From: Cephalotus follicularis
Taxonomy: Eukaryota; Streptophyta; Magnoliopsida; Oxalidales; Cephalotaceae
Direction: 5' to 3'
Length of the DNA stretch: 64,000 nt
NCBI GenBank assembly: GCA_001972305.1
Contig: BDDD01003358.1
Location: 62,001 to 126,000 of the forward strand
The translations under genes and the position numbers were made by a program. Shown piece after piece: positions 43,771 to 56,011 of the stretch (position 1 is the first letter of the stretch; every line of letters starts with the position of its first letter). The notes under the pieces are model-generated. The model made no database searches. It worked only from the letters and a program-made list of their open reading frames with translations, and was not told where the DNA came from.

Positions 43771-45710
43771 ATACTAGATGGTGTCTATGCCTAAAGGGTG
43801 GTGTTGACGCCAATAGCCCTGTTTTAGTGAAACTTCCCGGTTTCGCATGGATTTTGATTCCGATTGAGGTCAAACTAATGTTTAAGCCTCTGAAATAGTG
43901 CCTAAGGCTGCCAAGCAGTCTAGTCTTGCCAGGAAGGCTGACCTTGAGAAGGCAGGCCTCCCGAAATCCTATGGGATATATCAAATGAAGTGACAGTGAG
44001 GGCTATGAATTGTATAGCGGTTAAGTGACCGACCGAATAAGTCGTAATGGCTAAGCAATCGATCGAATGGGCCGAAAGACATGAGTGTTGTCTGAATAGT
44101 TTCTGTATCGAATGGTCGTTGATCGAGATAGAATGTGAATTGTCTTTGCGAATGGATAATGTATAAATGGTTATGGATGGCTAGTGTACCGTCATCGATC
44201 TTATCGTGTTATTGTCGATTGGATCGTATTGTGTCATTATCGATCGCATCGTATCAGAATGGACCGTTGTTGAACGGTTGGTGATCGAATGTACCGTTAT
44301 TGAACAGATAGTAGCGGTTAGCGATCATAAGAACCGTTGTCTAACGGATAGTGATTGTATGGACCGTGAACGGATATGGACCGTGAATGGCTGTTGGCCA
44401 TAACAGATATGAATTGTATATTGGTATTGAACGTTAATGGCTGTGGGCCGTAAATGGATACGAATTGTGAATGGATATAGACCGTAAACGGATGTGAAAT
44501 GTAATGGATAGAGCACAATCATGGATTGATATGGGACGAAAGGCCCCGGATGATAGTATATGGTAGGGTTACTGATGACGTATTGTGTTATGACTTGTAT
44601 AAATGTGAAATGACATTGTTCACATTGCTTATGCTATGTACGCATCTCGCATGATTGACATTATATATATATCTGTTACAACCTGGCACACATTCATTAC
44701 ACATGTATATTGCACACAGCCATTGGTTGCTGACCTGTTTCATTGAAATGAAGTGGGTCAGGTTCATATTCAGGTGGACGCGTCAGTGATTCGACAGTCC
44801 GAGTGCAGGGTAAGAATCTATATTCTTTGATCTATGGTTGTATAATGTAATTTTTGTGGATGAACAGTGTATTTATATTATGACCTGCCGCTTGTGGCAA
44901 TGCGAGAATATAATTGTGTGTTGATGTATTGGACCTGCCGGCATATGGAAGTGCATTATTTGATCGGTGTATGATATTACTGGATATGATCAGACCATCA
45001 TTTGAGGTTTTGACATGATTATCCTTCGCATGCGTATGGTATTATTGGATATGATCAAGCCCATCATTATGGGCATTGAAATGATTGTCCTTCTGCATGC
45101 AAATGATATACTTGATTTAGTTGTGATATAGTCTGGTGCGGGCGGAGCCCCCAACATATAGATTGTGATGAGATATGAGGGTTAAACCCCAAAACATATA
45201 AACTGTGGTTTATCAGGTGGCATGGAGTCCGATAAACGAATACTTCATGCCAAAATTTCGAGAAATCCTAAGAGTGATTTTAATGGATTCATTACTTGAG
45301 ATATTAGAATGATGATTCGGATCTAAATTGTGGTTTGTTGAGGGCTGAGCCCATTTGTGAACTACTGATTCCTCCTTCGGGAGTGTGAGTATAAAATGTG
45401 TTTTCTTTACAGGGGGCATAGTCCGATAAACGAATACTTCATGCCCGATTTTTGGGAGATTATAAGAGTTAAAATGTATTCAATTGATTATTCCGTTGAT
45501 GTGATATGATTGATAAAGTGCTAATTGGAGTTATTTGAAGTTGCGGAATAATAATAGGTGATATGTTGGGTTCTGAGAGACCCAGTGATATGGATATAGT
45601 ATGGTTACAGATGGAACGGATACAGATTGTACGGATGCGGAATGTGCGATCATAAACCATATGACTATGGATCGTATGATTATGAATGGTTTGTTGTGGA
45701 TGAGCTGTGG
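43771..45710 (+). other. G3 non-coding internal region with degenerate repeats
   Basis: Two-kilobase stretch where gag, protease and RT are expected but no such similarity is visible. It holds repeated phrases around aatggaccgt/aacggata (44160-44520), a ~65-bp direct duplication around tattggatatgatca (44969-45103), and a twice-occurring hairpin phrase (45219-45251 and 45414-45446). Origin unknown. Confidence 0.7.
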
Positions 45711-45791
45711 TCACAAGCCTATCGCTCCAGTTTCTCCGTACATCCGGCGATTGGCAAGATGTATCAAGATCTGAAGCTCGATATTGGTGGA
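45711..45791 (+). pseudogene. G3 integrase zinc-finger remnant
   Basis: About 27 codons, SQAYRSSFSVHPAIGKMYQDL and onward, matching [20 protein letters not shown] of the G2 integrase HHCC domain; both histidine-side elements are recognisable except the first His (Tyr here). No catalytic core follows. Located 110 bp before the PPT, so nearly all integrase has been deleted. Confidence 0.75.
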
Positions 45792-45901
45792 AGTGTGATG
45801 GTAATACCATGGGCTTGGAAAGCCACTTAGAACATGAGGGAGAGGTGAAGGCATTCTTCCTTCACATGCTTAATCTAGGGAATCTCGAGACGAGATTTCT
45901 T

Positions 45902-45915
45902 TAAGGAGGGGAGGA
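45902..45915 (+). other. G3 polypurine tract
   Basis: taaggaggggagga directly before the 3' LTR, preceded by a decayed cgagacgagatttct phrase equivalent to that of G2. Confidence 0.85.
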
Positions 45916-48900
45916 TATAACGCCCTGAATTTCATAAATAATTATTATAAAATTGGTGCTTGTACAGTCGTGATAAAACCGATAGAGGCTCGGAGTAATA
46001 AAAAAGGAATTACGAACTGAAGCCGTATTTATGTTGGCCAAAATGGCTAATAAAGCCTATTTTTAACTCACAACAATAAAGCCCAAATGTTCGCATTATT
46101 ATTTCGATTATTTTGGTAGCTGTTCGGATAATTTATGTCGCGATTCGTGGAAAAATCAGGATCCAGACCTTAGTATTTTACCAAAAAATACTAAGGAGGA
46201 AGCAATATTATAACGGAGGGAGAGGGAGACACGGGCACATCACGCGCCCGTACAAGAAAGGAGACAGCAGGCGTACAAAGCACCCGCACTAGAGAGAGAG
46301 AAAGAGAGATCGGGAGAGAAACCAAGAGAGAGAATGAGAGAGGACGCTGGAGCCAGCTACCAGACCGGGAGAGGACGGCGAGCAACCCAGGTGTTCCACC
46401 GACCGGTAGCCTCTTCCCCTTCTTCTTTTCTCTTTTTTTTCTTCTTCTCCCCACCACTGTGAGCGCCTTTGCCGGGCGTTTTCCGACGCCATTAGCGTCG
46501 CGGATGGGGTGGGTTTTGGTGTAGATGGCTAGCTCTTGCCATTTTGACCAACGGTGAGGCGTGATTTGGCCAGAACTGGCCGTAATCACTAGGCTGAGTC
46601 GACTCAGCGAGTCGACTCACGGCCACCTGAGACCGCGCTTTTGGCGCCGAGTCTCGACGAGTCACGGGCATGGATGTGTATAACTGGTGAATATGGGGTG
46701 TTTTTGGGTGGTGATCAGACCTGTTGAGGTCCGGTAAGTCGACTCAGTGAGTCGTAACTCGCTGCTTGCCTTGGCACGGCATTCGGCGCCGATTCACGGC
46801 GAGTTTTCAGCGGTTTTGTGTAGACCGTTCAATGTGGAACCCGTTTATGGGTGTTTCATAAGCTGGATGAGTTGGCCGAAATCCGGCCGACGTTTCGGGG
46901 ACGGCAATGTTTTGTGTGTCGAGCATAACGGAAATGTGTTGTATGTGCAATGTGTGAGTGGCAATTGGATTTGGCAGTGAGGAACTTATCAATCGACAAG
47001 AACCAGGTTCGGTTCAACGGCTTCTGGGAAAGGTTTGGCAATTGAACCTATGGCTCGAGTGTGCTACAGCTACTGCGATTCCTATCTTGGAATCAGAGGT
47101 GGGGTAAGGGATACAAGCAAGTTTGGGTTCAATAATATTGTAATTCCATTGATGAAATGCATGGTTTGCGGATTGTGAGTTGTGTGACTGTGTTAGGATT
47201 ACTATGAGTAGTTAACCTGTTATGCATATCGTGTCGTAGAATGATTGTGGACTGTGGATTATGGATTGTGTGACTGTGTTAGGGTTGCTATGAATAGTTA
47301 ACCCGTCATGTATATTGTGTTTTACAATGATTGTAGATCGGATTACGTGTGTTGTATGCTTGAACTCTATTGGTTTTGAGACGTGTTGAAGGAACCGTGT
47401 TTTGGTTCGCTGAACCGTCGACGCTTAGGAAAGAAGCGTCGATGCTTTGGATTGTTATACAGAGAATGAGTCCTGATTCTCTATAAACGTTGACGCTTAC
47501 AGAAAAAGTCGACGCCATGATTCGTTGTATGTGAGAATGGACACGTGTGCCGTTGACGTCTGAGTTTCCTACCTCAGAGCATCGACGCCAAAGGGATGAG
47601 ACGTTGATGCGTAAAGTTTCTGGTTGAAAGCGTTGAGACTAAGAGTTAAGCGGCGACGCTTAAGTGACTTGGTTGAACATTAACGCCTATATGGTACATG
47701 TTGACGCGAATAGAGCACGTTTGTATTCTGAGCATATGTTTGCATTGCATACTGTTATGGATTGAAATGTATACAATTGCTAAAGTGTTTATCATTTTAG
47801 AAAATGAGATTATGGTTTTTTTATAACCAATATTTTGTATGAAATTTTATGTTTCAAAGATTGAAACGAGATTTCAAAGGATTGATACATATTTTAGTAA
47901 ATATATTTTGGGCAAGTACTTTATTTTATATAAACTACTTGATGACTGTTTTGGAATGGACTTTTTTGTATACATCTATATGTATGGATATGATTTCAAG
48001 CGTTTATGAAAATATAGACTACTTGAAACATAATTGACCGGATTGATTGATTGTTAAGCTTTCCTAGCATCACGGGACGGTTAGCCATGTGCTTTCCCAG
48101 CTCGGGGCCGGTTAGCATCATTGATTGATGGATTGTGATGGGAATTCCGCATTAGTTACTAAACACGGAGTGGAAGTAACTAGGAATTTCACATGTGTTG
48201 GCTGCTAAACACTGAGTGGAAGTAGTTAGGGTTTCCCGTACGATGGTTACAAAACGCAGAGGGGAAGTAACTGGGCTACTAAACACAGAGTGGAAGTATC
48301 CAGGGACTCCCACCTTCGGTAGTTACTAAACATATAGCAGAAGTAACTGGGTTGCTAAACACATAGTGGAAGTAACCGGGTGCTAAAAACAGAGTGGAAG
48401 CATCTCTGGAGTGACTGATTGATTGTTGTGGTGGTTACTAAACGCAGAGCGGAAGTAACCGGGTTGCTAAACACAGAGTGGAAGTGATTGGGTGATAAAC
48501 ACAGAGTGGAAGCATCCCCGGGTAGAGTGTTGTCCGTGGTGACATGATTGATTGACCGCATTGGTTTGTTTGTTCGTTGTGACATGTTTTACTGGATTGT
48601 TGGCCCGCTGAGGCATAACTGATGGTTTGTTCGGTCCTTTGAGGACATGATTGTGACTGGTCCGCTGAGGACATGACCGTGATTGTGTTGGTGTAGCCCT
48701 AACGGGTTGCACCTGTACTGTTAATATGCATATATAGATACATATATGTATATACTGTTATATATACCGTACTGCATCATTTTGCATTCATACATGACAT
48801 GTATTATCATTGAAACCGAACTGTATTTATACTTAGCCGAATGAGGACAAAGGCGAACCCCCTACATATTCATATTGATTTCAGGTTGATGCAGCGGATT

Positions 48901-49221
48901 GTTACCGTTGAGCTCCGTGGAGCGAATGGAGTTTTATGTTGTTTTACTTTCGAGAAACGTTAATGGATCATTGTAATAAATGAATCGATGTATTGATGAA
49001 TATTGTTCACACTCCGTTTGAGGCCTGTTAACTTTGATGATGTTTATTGTTGTAGCATGTAGTATGGGATGCATGTTAAGTTTTAATTCGGCTTATATTT
49101 AAATGTTTCCGTAAGTTGTTAATGGCTATGGAAAGTTTTAAATTTATGGTAAATTGCATAAGCCGGATTTATATGTTGATTGCCACCACTATATATGTTG
49201 GTTGTGAAACGGGGTGTGACA
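45916..49221 (+). repeat. G3 3' LTR
   Basis: 3306 bp; begins TATAACGCCC, a mutated TG terminus, and ends GGGGTGTGACA. Collinear with the 5' LTR including all repeat blocks. Confidence 0.92.
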
Positions 49222-50209
49222 TTGATCATATGATATCCTCTCGATATCGGAGAGGATGGATTTCAAAGAATCCAGATTTGGATAAGTATTTCTCTGTGCA
49301 ATGCATAACCCATATGGAGATACGAAGATGCATAAAAGATTTAATGGACTAAACCCTTTCCACAAAGTCTATATACTATGTACGTACCATTTCCACATGG
49401 TTTTTCTTCGGAGATGTGCATTTAGAGAGAAAGTCCCATTATCTCTCAATAATCTTTTATTATATGTTCCTTATTGAATTGTTAATACAATGGTTAAAAC
49501 TTGGATCCTTTTTTATCCATGTGCCTCTTGCACTAACTAGAATATTGCTATGTATGAGAATAAAGAATTTACCATAATTCAAGCTCCTTGCTTATCTCAT
49601 ACAAATCGAAACAATGTTTCTTACAATATTCTTTATGTCTAAGGATCCAGTTTTAGTATATATCCATTCACAATATTTAAACAATTCATTACGCCATTAC
49701 AAAGGTGTGAATCCCTTGACTCATCACTATGGCGTTTATCCACAGCTTTAACAGCTCCTTGCTGCCTAACTTCTCTTAGCTCATTGCATAGAGATAACAA
49801 TGTTAATGTCATAACCTAAGTTCCTTACTTCAGCTCAACTTACATCGTAAGCTAGATAAAGAATATGGAGGTGCCTTACCACAAGGCATCTCTAGCTATG
49901 GACTATAGGAACATATTACAATATCTTCCAATTGTCTTAGCTTCCCACAATGGAAGTAGGAAAACTCCATATAAAACTTCTAATCTTTTTTCTAGAATAG
50001 AGTTCCCTTTGCACCAGCTGCCTCTTCCTTGGGTTTTCACCCTTGGAACTTAGATTCGCTTTATCTATCTCCCATTGAGATTATTCAAGTAGGAAATCGA
50101 GGCATCACAGACAATCTCGACCTCTCTTGGTCAAAATCTACCTTCACAGTCCTCGACTAAGTGCCATACAACTCCGCAAGTTGTGTAAGCATGACACACA
50201 AGGTCTGTG
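49222..50209 (-). pseudogene. C2 copia integrase core and upstream pol, decayed
   Basis: Continues C2 to the right of G3. The first part (about 49222-49430, minus strand) matches C1 around WGYALQAAAYILNRIPSK and upstream of it, with several indels. Beyond about 49450 the match to C1 becomes faint. No protease or zinc-knuckle motif is certain, although the position predicts pre-integrase, protease and late gag. Stops occur every few tens of codons. Cut on the right by S2 at 50210 (TSD ctgtg at 50205-50209). Confidence 0.6.
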
Positions 50210-50619
50210 TGTAACACCCCCGATTCGGAACCGGGATCACTCTCGATTCGGGATCGGTGTGTCACACAAAACAGAGCTAAAAACATATCAAGATCTTAAT
50301 CTTAATAATCATCAATACGTGGTGGTTCTAAAAGCCTGAAAACATGTATCATCATGAAACATAAATTGAATCTGAAACATAATCTGAAAACTTTATCATA
50401 AACCAAAATGACATAATCCAAAAACCACAATACTGATTTAGATAACTGGCCTATACACGACCATAACACCACTAAAAACATAACTGGATCAAACTCCTAG
50501 ATGATCCTCTGATAAAGGTTAACTCTCTCATCACACTTGCCCATGTTGTCCCTGTAAACCTGCCGCATGGAAAACAAAAACGCGGCTGAGCAAACCTCAG
50601 TACGGATATAGAATCATAA

Positions 50620-50940
50620 AACAGTTTACGAAACAAATCAGTTACGAATCAAAATAATAACGAATCAAAGCAGATACGAATCAAAACAGAACCGATACGA
50701 ATCATAACAGAACGAAACCAAAACTGTATCTGAAACAAAGCAGTTCACCAAAACGAAACAGTATCCGAAATGAAACAATACCATGCTCAATACAGTAACT
50801 GAAACAAGCACGATACGATACAAAACATTTTACGAAACGAAACGGTTTACGAAACATAGTAGAACATTTTGCGAAACAAAAGGAAACAGTTTCTGAACAG
50901 TACGAAAAAAACAGATTACAGAACAAAACAAAACATTAAA
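50620..50940. repeat. Degenerate short repeats in S2
   Basis: Many variants of acgaatcaaaacaga and cgaaacagtatctgaaac in 320 bp; period about 15-25 bp, irregular. Confidence 0.75.
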
Positions 50941-51679
50941 CGATAATTTGAAAGCAGTAAGATTTCAAAGTTAACTCCAAACAGAAATCTTAAGCAATAA
51001 AAATCGTTTAAACTTACTTTGCAATTGCCTTCGGCAAAATATATAAAACAAGTCCATAACTTGAAACCGTAAAGTGTACCTTTTCAAAACAACGGATCTT
51101 AACTTTCAAAACATACACGAAAGCTTTCAAAACATATACGAAACCTTTAGAAACATAAGTTCCATACTTTGAAAACACAAAGCATATCTTTTTCCAAAAC
51201 ATAAGACCCATAACTCATAACATATAACCAAGTTCATAGTTTTGAAAACATAAAGCATACCTTTCCAAAACATAGGTTCCATAACTGAGAGGTTGGTACC
51301 GGTGGACTCAGGGCATCACGGGGGTTCGAACGGTACCCTTCGCCGGCGCTAAATCGGTACCGATGCCGATGACCGAGGGTGAGAGGTGAGAGAGAACGGG
51401 GAGAGAGAGAGATGGTCGGGAGAGAGGGAGAGAGAGAGAGAGAGAGATGTGTGGGAGAGAAACTTTCTCTTAACACAAAGCTAGGTTTTCTTTTGTTCAA
51501 AAAAAATGTTCAAAATAGGTTTTAACACAAAAAAATAAAAAGCCAAAAAATATTTTATCAAATCATAGACATAAAAATCAAAACCCACTGGCTAAGACTA
51601 AAACCTGCTTAGCCAAGCCAAAAGCAAAACAAACAGAAAAATGGGCAGTCCACAAACCGAAAAATAATCGGCAGCCCAC

Positions 51680-51724
51680 ACAAAACATATCGAAAAGCCC
51701 ATACAAAACATATCGAAAAGCCCA
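51680..51724. repeat. Direct repeat of 22 bp in S2
   Basis: acaaaacatatcgaaaagccc occurs twice in direct succession, near the LTR terminus. Confidence 0.85.
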
Positions 51725-51753
51725 AAAATCTATACGGAAAACGGGATATTACA

Positions 51754-52022
51754 CTGTGAGTGCATAACCTGCATAAAAAAATGTGGCTCCGTGCCAACAA
51801 ATACAAGGTTATGAGCCTGATAATCGTTGTCCCACCACTTAACCACCATGGCCTTGTGATGGTCAGATACATCATTCCCTAGCTCGGGGTTATCTCAGTC
51901 ATGACATGAGTGCCTTTCATGCACGTGAGAATGTTACGCTAAACGTGTTTCCATTTAGTGAAAATTGGATGTTCAAGTTTAGGAGTTCCAAAAGTATTTG
52001 AATTTGTCGTGCTGTCTGCCAT
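51754..52022 (-). pseudogene. C2 gag N-terminal part
   Basis: Copia Gag start, proposed at ATG 52022 (MADSTTNSNTFGTPK). A stretch FTKWKHV, stop, RNILTCMKGTH follows; it has the tryptophan and arrangement typical of the copia Gag N-terminus. Shifted frames further on give KWWDNDYQAHNLV, also typical of copia Gag. At least two stops and one frameshift occur. S2 cuts it at 51753, and the rest of gag is not recognisable at 50209. Start chosen because it is the first ATG after the leader and gives the Gag-like sequence. Confidence 0.65.
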
Positions 52023-53481
52023 TTGAGTATTAAATCGAGTATGTGAAAACTAGCAACTTATAAGAGGAAAGAGAGAGAATATTAACAGATCATTCCATTT
52101 ATGTTATTACCATAATCCTTGGTCTTTTGTAATCATGGATCCTCCCACTATTCTAATCGTATCCCACACCTCCAATGTGGAACTCGGGAAGCTCCTTGCC
52201 TCCTAGTGGGGATCGGAATCTATCCCTCCATATCATGGTCCCAGCTTTAGCTGTGCAAACCATAACACCTGATAGTTAGGCTTAAAGCATCATATTTGCA
52301 TTAGGGCCTCTTGCCCTTGAAATGCAAGATCCGATACAAGATTCGGTCTGCCGATCCATATAGTCCCACTTGCAGTGGGCCAACAATATGGTCCTGGTAT
52401 AAGTCAAACCCACAATCCTCAAAGAAATAAACTCGTTTTGATACCCCCCGTTTACGTGCCATCGGTACCGAAACATGGTTACTTCCTTCCAGTGCAACCA
52501 CTGTACTGAAATTGAATAGAAATGGTCATACAGAGGACCTCAGCTTTAGCTGGTTCCATCCCCAATATGTCCACACCATTCAACGATGATTATAGAAGGC
52601 CAACGACGGGGCAGCCGTATGTCCCACCACTTATGGACTTATTATTTTAGAAGTTGGAGGAATTTGGTCTCATCAAATTTTATATATATATTACCAAAGT
52701 TGTTTTAGATAAATTTTATTATCTTCGAATCCATTTGGACTGCTGAGCATGCCTGACGTGTTTGGATTTGTTTGCAAAAAGAAAACATCCATCTCATGCA
52801 ACCTATTTCCCTCTTAGAAATAAAATGGCCTGACCAGAGACTAAATCTATGAGTAATCACACGAGCCAATGTGATTACTCGATCTCCTAGGTGAACTATT
52901 TAAAACTACTTTATTACAAAATGCACCACGCATACATGGCCTTCATTTGGTCTTGCAAATTCCTTGATCTTCCTCTTCTCGTTCCTTTGCTATTCTTCTC
53001 TTCTTTGTTTACAAAACTGAAATTACCAAAATACATTTTAAAATAAAGAATAGAATACAAATGGAGGGAGAGAGAATAAAAGCAATAAGGAATAAATGGT
53101 GCACGCAGGCAACCATATTACAGACCAAATAAAGCACAAGTTAATAAAGCAAATTAAACCATCCACAAAAGAAATCAAAAGCTAGGTCCAGTCCCATAGC
53201 CTACCATCATGCATTACACATTTAAAATCTACATCCACTATAGACTTTAAATAAACACAAGCAATTTCAATTTCTGATGACCAATCGAAATAATTCCACA
53301 AGTCCACCGACATTCCAGTAAAGCTCCCACTAGATTATTTAAAACCTAGTTTCCCGAAAAAAATAATTTATTTTATAAAACAACCATGGGATGGGAACTA
53401 AACTAGAATTTCAGGTACTTTAATTATTCCAAAATAGTCACCAAAATTGAAATTAAAGTCCAATTGAAATTAAAACGTATC
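52023..53481 (-). other. C2 untranslated leader
   Basis: About 1.46 kb between PBS and gag start. Contains many short frames without recognisable domains, and the sequence cagctttagctg twice in inverted setting (about 52240 and 52540). I see no gene. Confidence 0.6.
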
Positions 53482-53493
53482 GCTCTGATACCA
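53482..53493 (-). other. C2 primer-binding site, initiator tRNA-Met
   Basis: Element strand TGGTATCAGAGC, two bases from the LTR end. Confidence 0.92.
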
Positions 53494-53495
53494 CT

Positions 53496-56011
53496 TATTG
53501 GAAACCTGGCAAGGGTTCCCAGTCAATTTGGTCCTAGGACGCTAGTGTGTATAATTTTAATTTTTTAAAACCACCAAGAAAGGAAGTCAAGGTTCACACT
53601 GACATTTTAGTACCAAATTGAAAAGCCTAGGATCTCCATTTAATATTCAATCAAACAATAACGAAAACAAGCATACATATAAAACTAAACCGAAACCATA
53701 TCGGTATATATAAAAGCATAAGGGAAGCGACCATACCAACGTTGTAGGCTCCGCCACTTTGCCTCTACGCGCTTGCAGTAGCAACATCCGGTCACCAGTA
53801 TCATTGCTGGATTTCGGACAGTCCTCATTAGGTCTGATCTTGACACCACCGGACTCCAAAAAAACTACTCTACCCATTGCTGGCGGAGACACGCCGGGAA
53901 CCAAGCCGGAACATGACAAACAGTGGCGGCGACTCACTGAGTTCAGACTCAGTGAGTCTCGATCAACTCGCCATTGACTGGCCTTCACATATGTGGACGC
54001 TAACCACCCGATCTTCACAACGGTGGCTGAGACTCGGCTTGGAACGCTAAGAACGGCCGGTGGCGAGTCACGGAGTTGACTCGCCGTTCACCATCAGCAG
54101 TCGCCAAGCCACCAAATACCTCAACTCCTTCAGCGAGACACACCTACACCCTAGACTCGCTGAGACTCGGGCCAGAACGCCAAGTCACGACGCAAGGCAT
54201 ACTGCGTCAATAGGGTTGACTCAACGCACGGAAACCATCCATAAACACACCGGGAAAAGCTAGACTAAGATCAAAATGGATAGAGCCATGGAACGGCTCC
54301 ACCCACAGTGATCATCAGCAGTGGAAGAGACGCCGGGAGCAAGAAAAAGGCAAAACCCAAAAACTGCCTTAGGGGAGAAACGGGGAAGAAGAAGGGAGAA
54401 ATGGGAGAGAGAAGGAAGGAGGCCTACCGTGGGTGACGAACGCCTCTTCCTCGGCCACCGGCGTAAAGCGCCGGCATCATCCCCGGCCCAATCGTGCACC
54501 CCTGCGCGTGACGCGTTGAACGCATCTCTTTCTCTCCAAAAAACGTTGTCGTGCATTTTTTGTGTGTTAGACAAAAGGAATTTTAAAAATTCCTTTTAAC
54601 TCCCAATTAACATAAAAGAAATCTAATTCTCATTATGCTAAATATCTCCTTTCTCCTTTTATTAAATCTCTTTCAATTTAATTCTTGTTTCTCTCCCAAT
54701 TAATTAAAGACTCTCTCTTTAATTAATTTTATTTAATAAAATTAAATCATGCTCCGGCATTGAAGCTCTATATATCAAAAAGGAAAATTGCGGAGAGAGG
54801 AACAAACCATAAATCTCTAATTAATATATACTAGTTAAAAACTAGTTTTACCACCAAGCGAGCATGTGTACAGCATGCGGCACTTTTCCAATAATCGGGC
54901 GGGACCCAAAAGCCTATCGATCTCCAGTATGATGATAAATTCCCAGAGCACCCCGTCATCCGATACGACTACTTTAATAGTCACTGACTACTAGAATAGT
55001 CCCGATGTGATTTCCAGTCACCCCCGGATTCGTGTATTACCACGTCTATCAATCAGGGACCGAATAGCCAGTCACTTTGTCCAGTCATTGGCGTAGGTGT
55101 AGTGTTTCCCTCGTCATACTTTGCTCCGATCAATGGTCTAGGGTTTGGATAAATGTCATCCGTAGATTTAGCCGTGATACTATAAAATCCGTGAATGCAC
55201 TAAGACTAATGACAGACCTCCCACGAAAACCTCTTGTTTCCAATCCGCCTTTGCCTGATCAGGACTTTAAAGTCTACAACGTACACAGATCAAATAGAGC
55301 TGGTCACCCTCTGCCCGGGTGTGACGATCCCTTGTTGCGTGCTCACTCATACATCTCAACGCAGCTTCCACAAGACCAAAAGACAACCCTTTTCCAGCAC
55401 GCGGCTAGTGTTGGGGAAGGCAGAAATCAAAGTCAAGCAGTCCCCACACAATGCATGCTAGCCACTCAGGTCAAGGGAACATCGTAGGCATGGACCTACT
55501 AGTCACCATAGACTATACACTACTGAGACCATAGGAACCCCTATTGACATTGGTATAGACTATCCAAATAAGGATCCTATTGGTGGGTCTGTTTAGCATC
55601 ATACAACCGTGCATGCACCCCACACTAGCTTTAGGATAAATACCGAATGGTCCATGAGATGATCCATCCTCCCTCCTTAGGAGCAAGCGTAATGTGGCAA
55701 GTCTTTATCACGGTTCTACAATGGCCCAAAGATTGTGAACCTATGACTTGGAACAAGTTTAGTCACAGGGAATAAGGATCTCAATCTCATGGCCTCCCTG
55801 GCAAGAGATCCAACCCTTTGATGTGACAGGGCAATATATGGCATACAGTTAATTAAGAATAATTATGTTGTTCCTTTTGGTTGGTTGGGATGAGCCATAT
55901 ATTCTTGCCAATATAAATAAATTTTCACATAGAACATAACTGGAACTAAGAACGTTGACTCAGAGTGTACATGTAGCATCTCGTGGCTTGCTGGGACACC
56001 CAATTCCAACA
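53496..56011 (-). repeat. C2 5' LTR
   Basis: 2516 bp, element strand TGTTGGAATTGGG...GGTTTCCAATA (terminal CA mutated to TA). Uninterrupted version of the 3' LTR and reference for the S1 insertion site (taccgaatgg at about 55660). Its first 1.1 kb on the element strand matches the C1 LTR; the remainder does not. A TATA-like site (gatatatagagc) lies at about 54769-54776. Confidence 0.92.

Larger units (their letters stand above)
40073..49221 (+). mobile_element. G3: gypsy-derived element with giant LTRs, LARD-like
   Basis: Complete insertion with perfect TSD ttgat (40068-40072 and 49222-49226). 5' LTR 3240 bp, initiator tRNA-Met PBS, 2.6-kb internal region with only gag and integrase remnants, PPT, and 3' LTR 3306 bp. 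The LTRs differ at about 10 of the first 130 positions. It shares the acceptor block, U5 hairpin and Gag N-terminus with G1/G2/G4, so it belongs to the same broad lineage but depends on others to move. Confidence 0.9.
50210..51753 (-). mobile_element. S2: solo LTR, 1.5 kb
   Basis: Perfect TSD ctgtg (50205-50209 and 51754-51758) around TGTAACACCCCCG...CGGGATATTACA. Orientation is inferred as minus because the CT-rich leader-like segment (51370-51450) then lies downstream of an AT-rich promoter-like region, and a tactgaggtttgctcagccg phrase occurs towards the end. No coding sequence. Family not matched to others in the window. Confidence 0.85.
11033..56011 (-). mobile_element. C2: Ty1/copia retrotransposon, minus strand, heavily interrupted
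   Basis: Bounded by TGTTGG...CCAACA termini and the perfect 5-bp TSD tacac (11028-11032 and 56012-56016). Own sequence by position: 3' LTR 11033-13189 plus 15676-16033, PPT 16034-16046, RT-RNase H 16047-17650, integrase 39638-40072 and 49222-50209, gag start 51754-52022, leader, PBS 53482-53493, 5' LTR 53496-56011. S1, A2, G3 and S2 are inserted in it. Its own length is close to 10 kb. The two LTRs differ by roughly 6-7% in the first 330 bp compared by eye. Confidence 0.88.

Noticed and set aside
51415-51447. GA-rich microsatellite as a possible regulatory GAGA element
   Set aside because: A plain (GA)n run in the S2 LTR leader; no conserved partner copy in the window to argue for function.
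50210-51753. S2 as a MITE or other DNA transposon
   Set aside because: TG...CA-type LTR termini with only short inverted ends, a 5-bp TSD and leader-like internal layout fit a solo LTR better.
52282-52501. Two overlapping 66-71-codon frames in the C2 leader
   Set aside because: Upstream of the gag start, overlapping in different frames, no recognisable domain.
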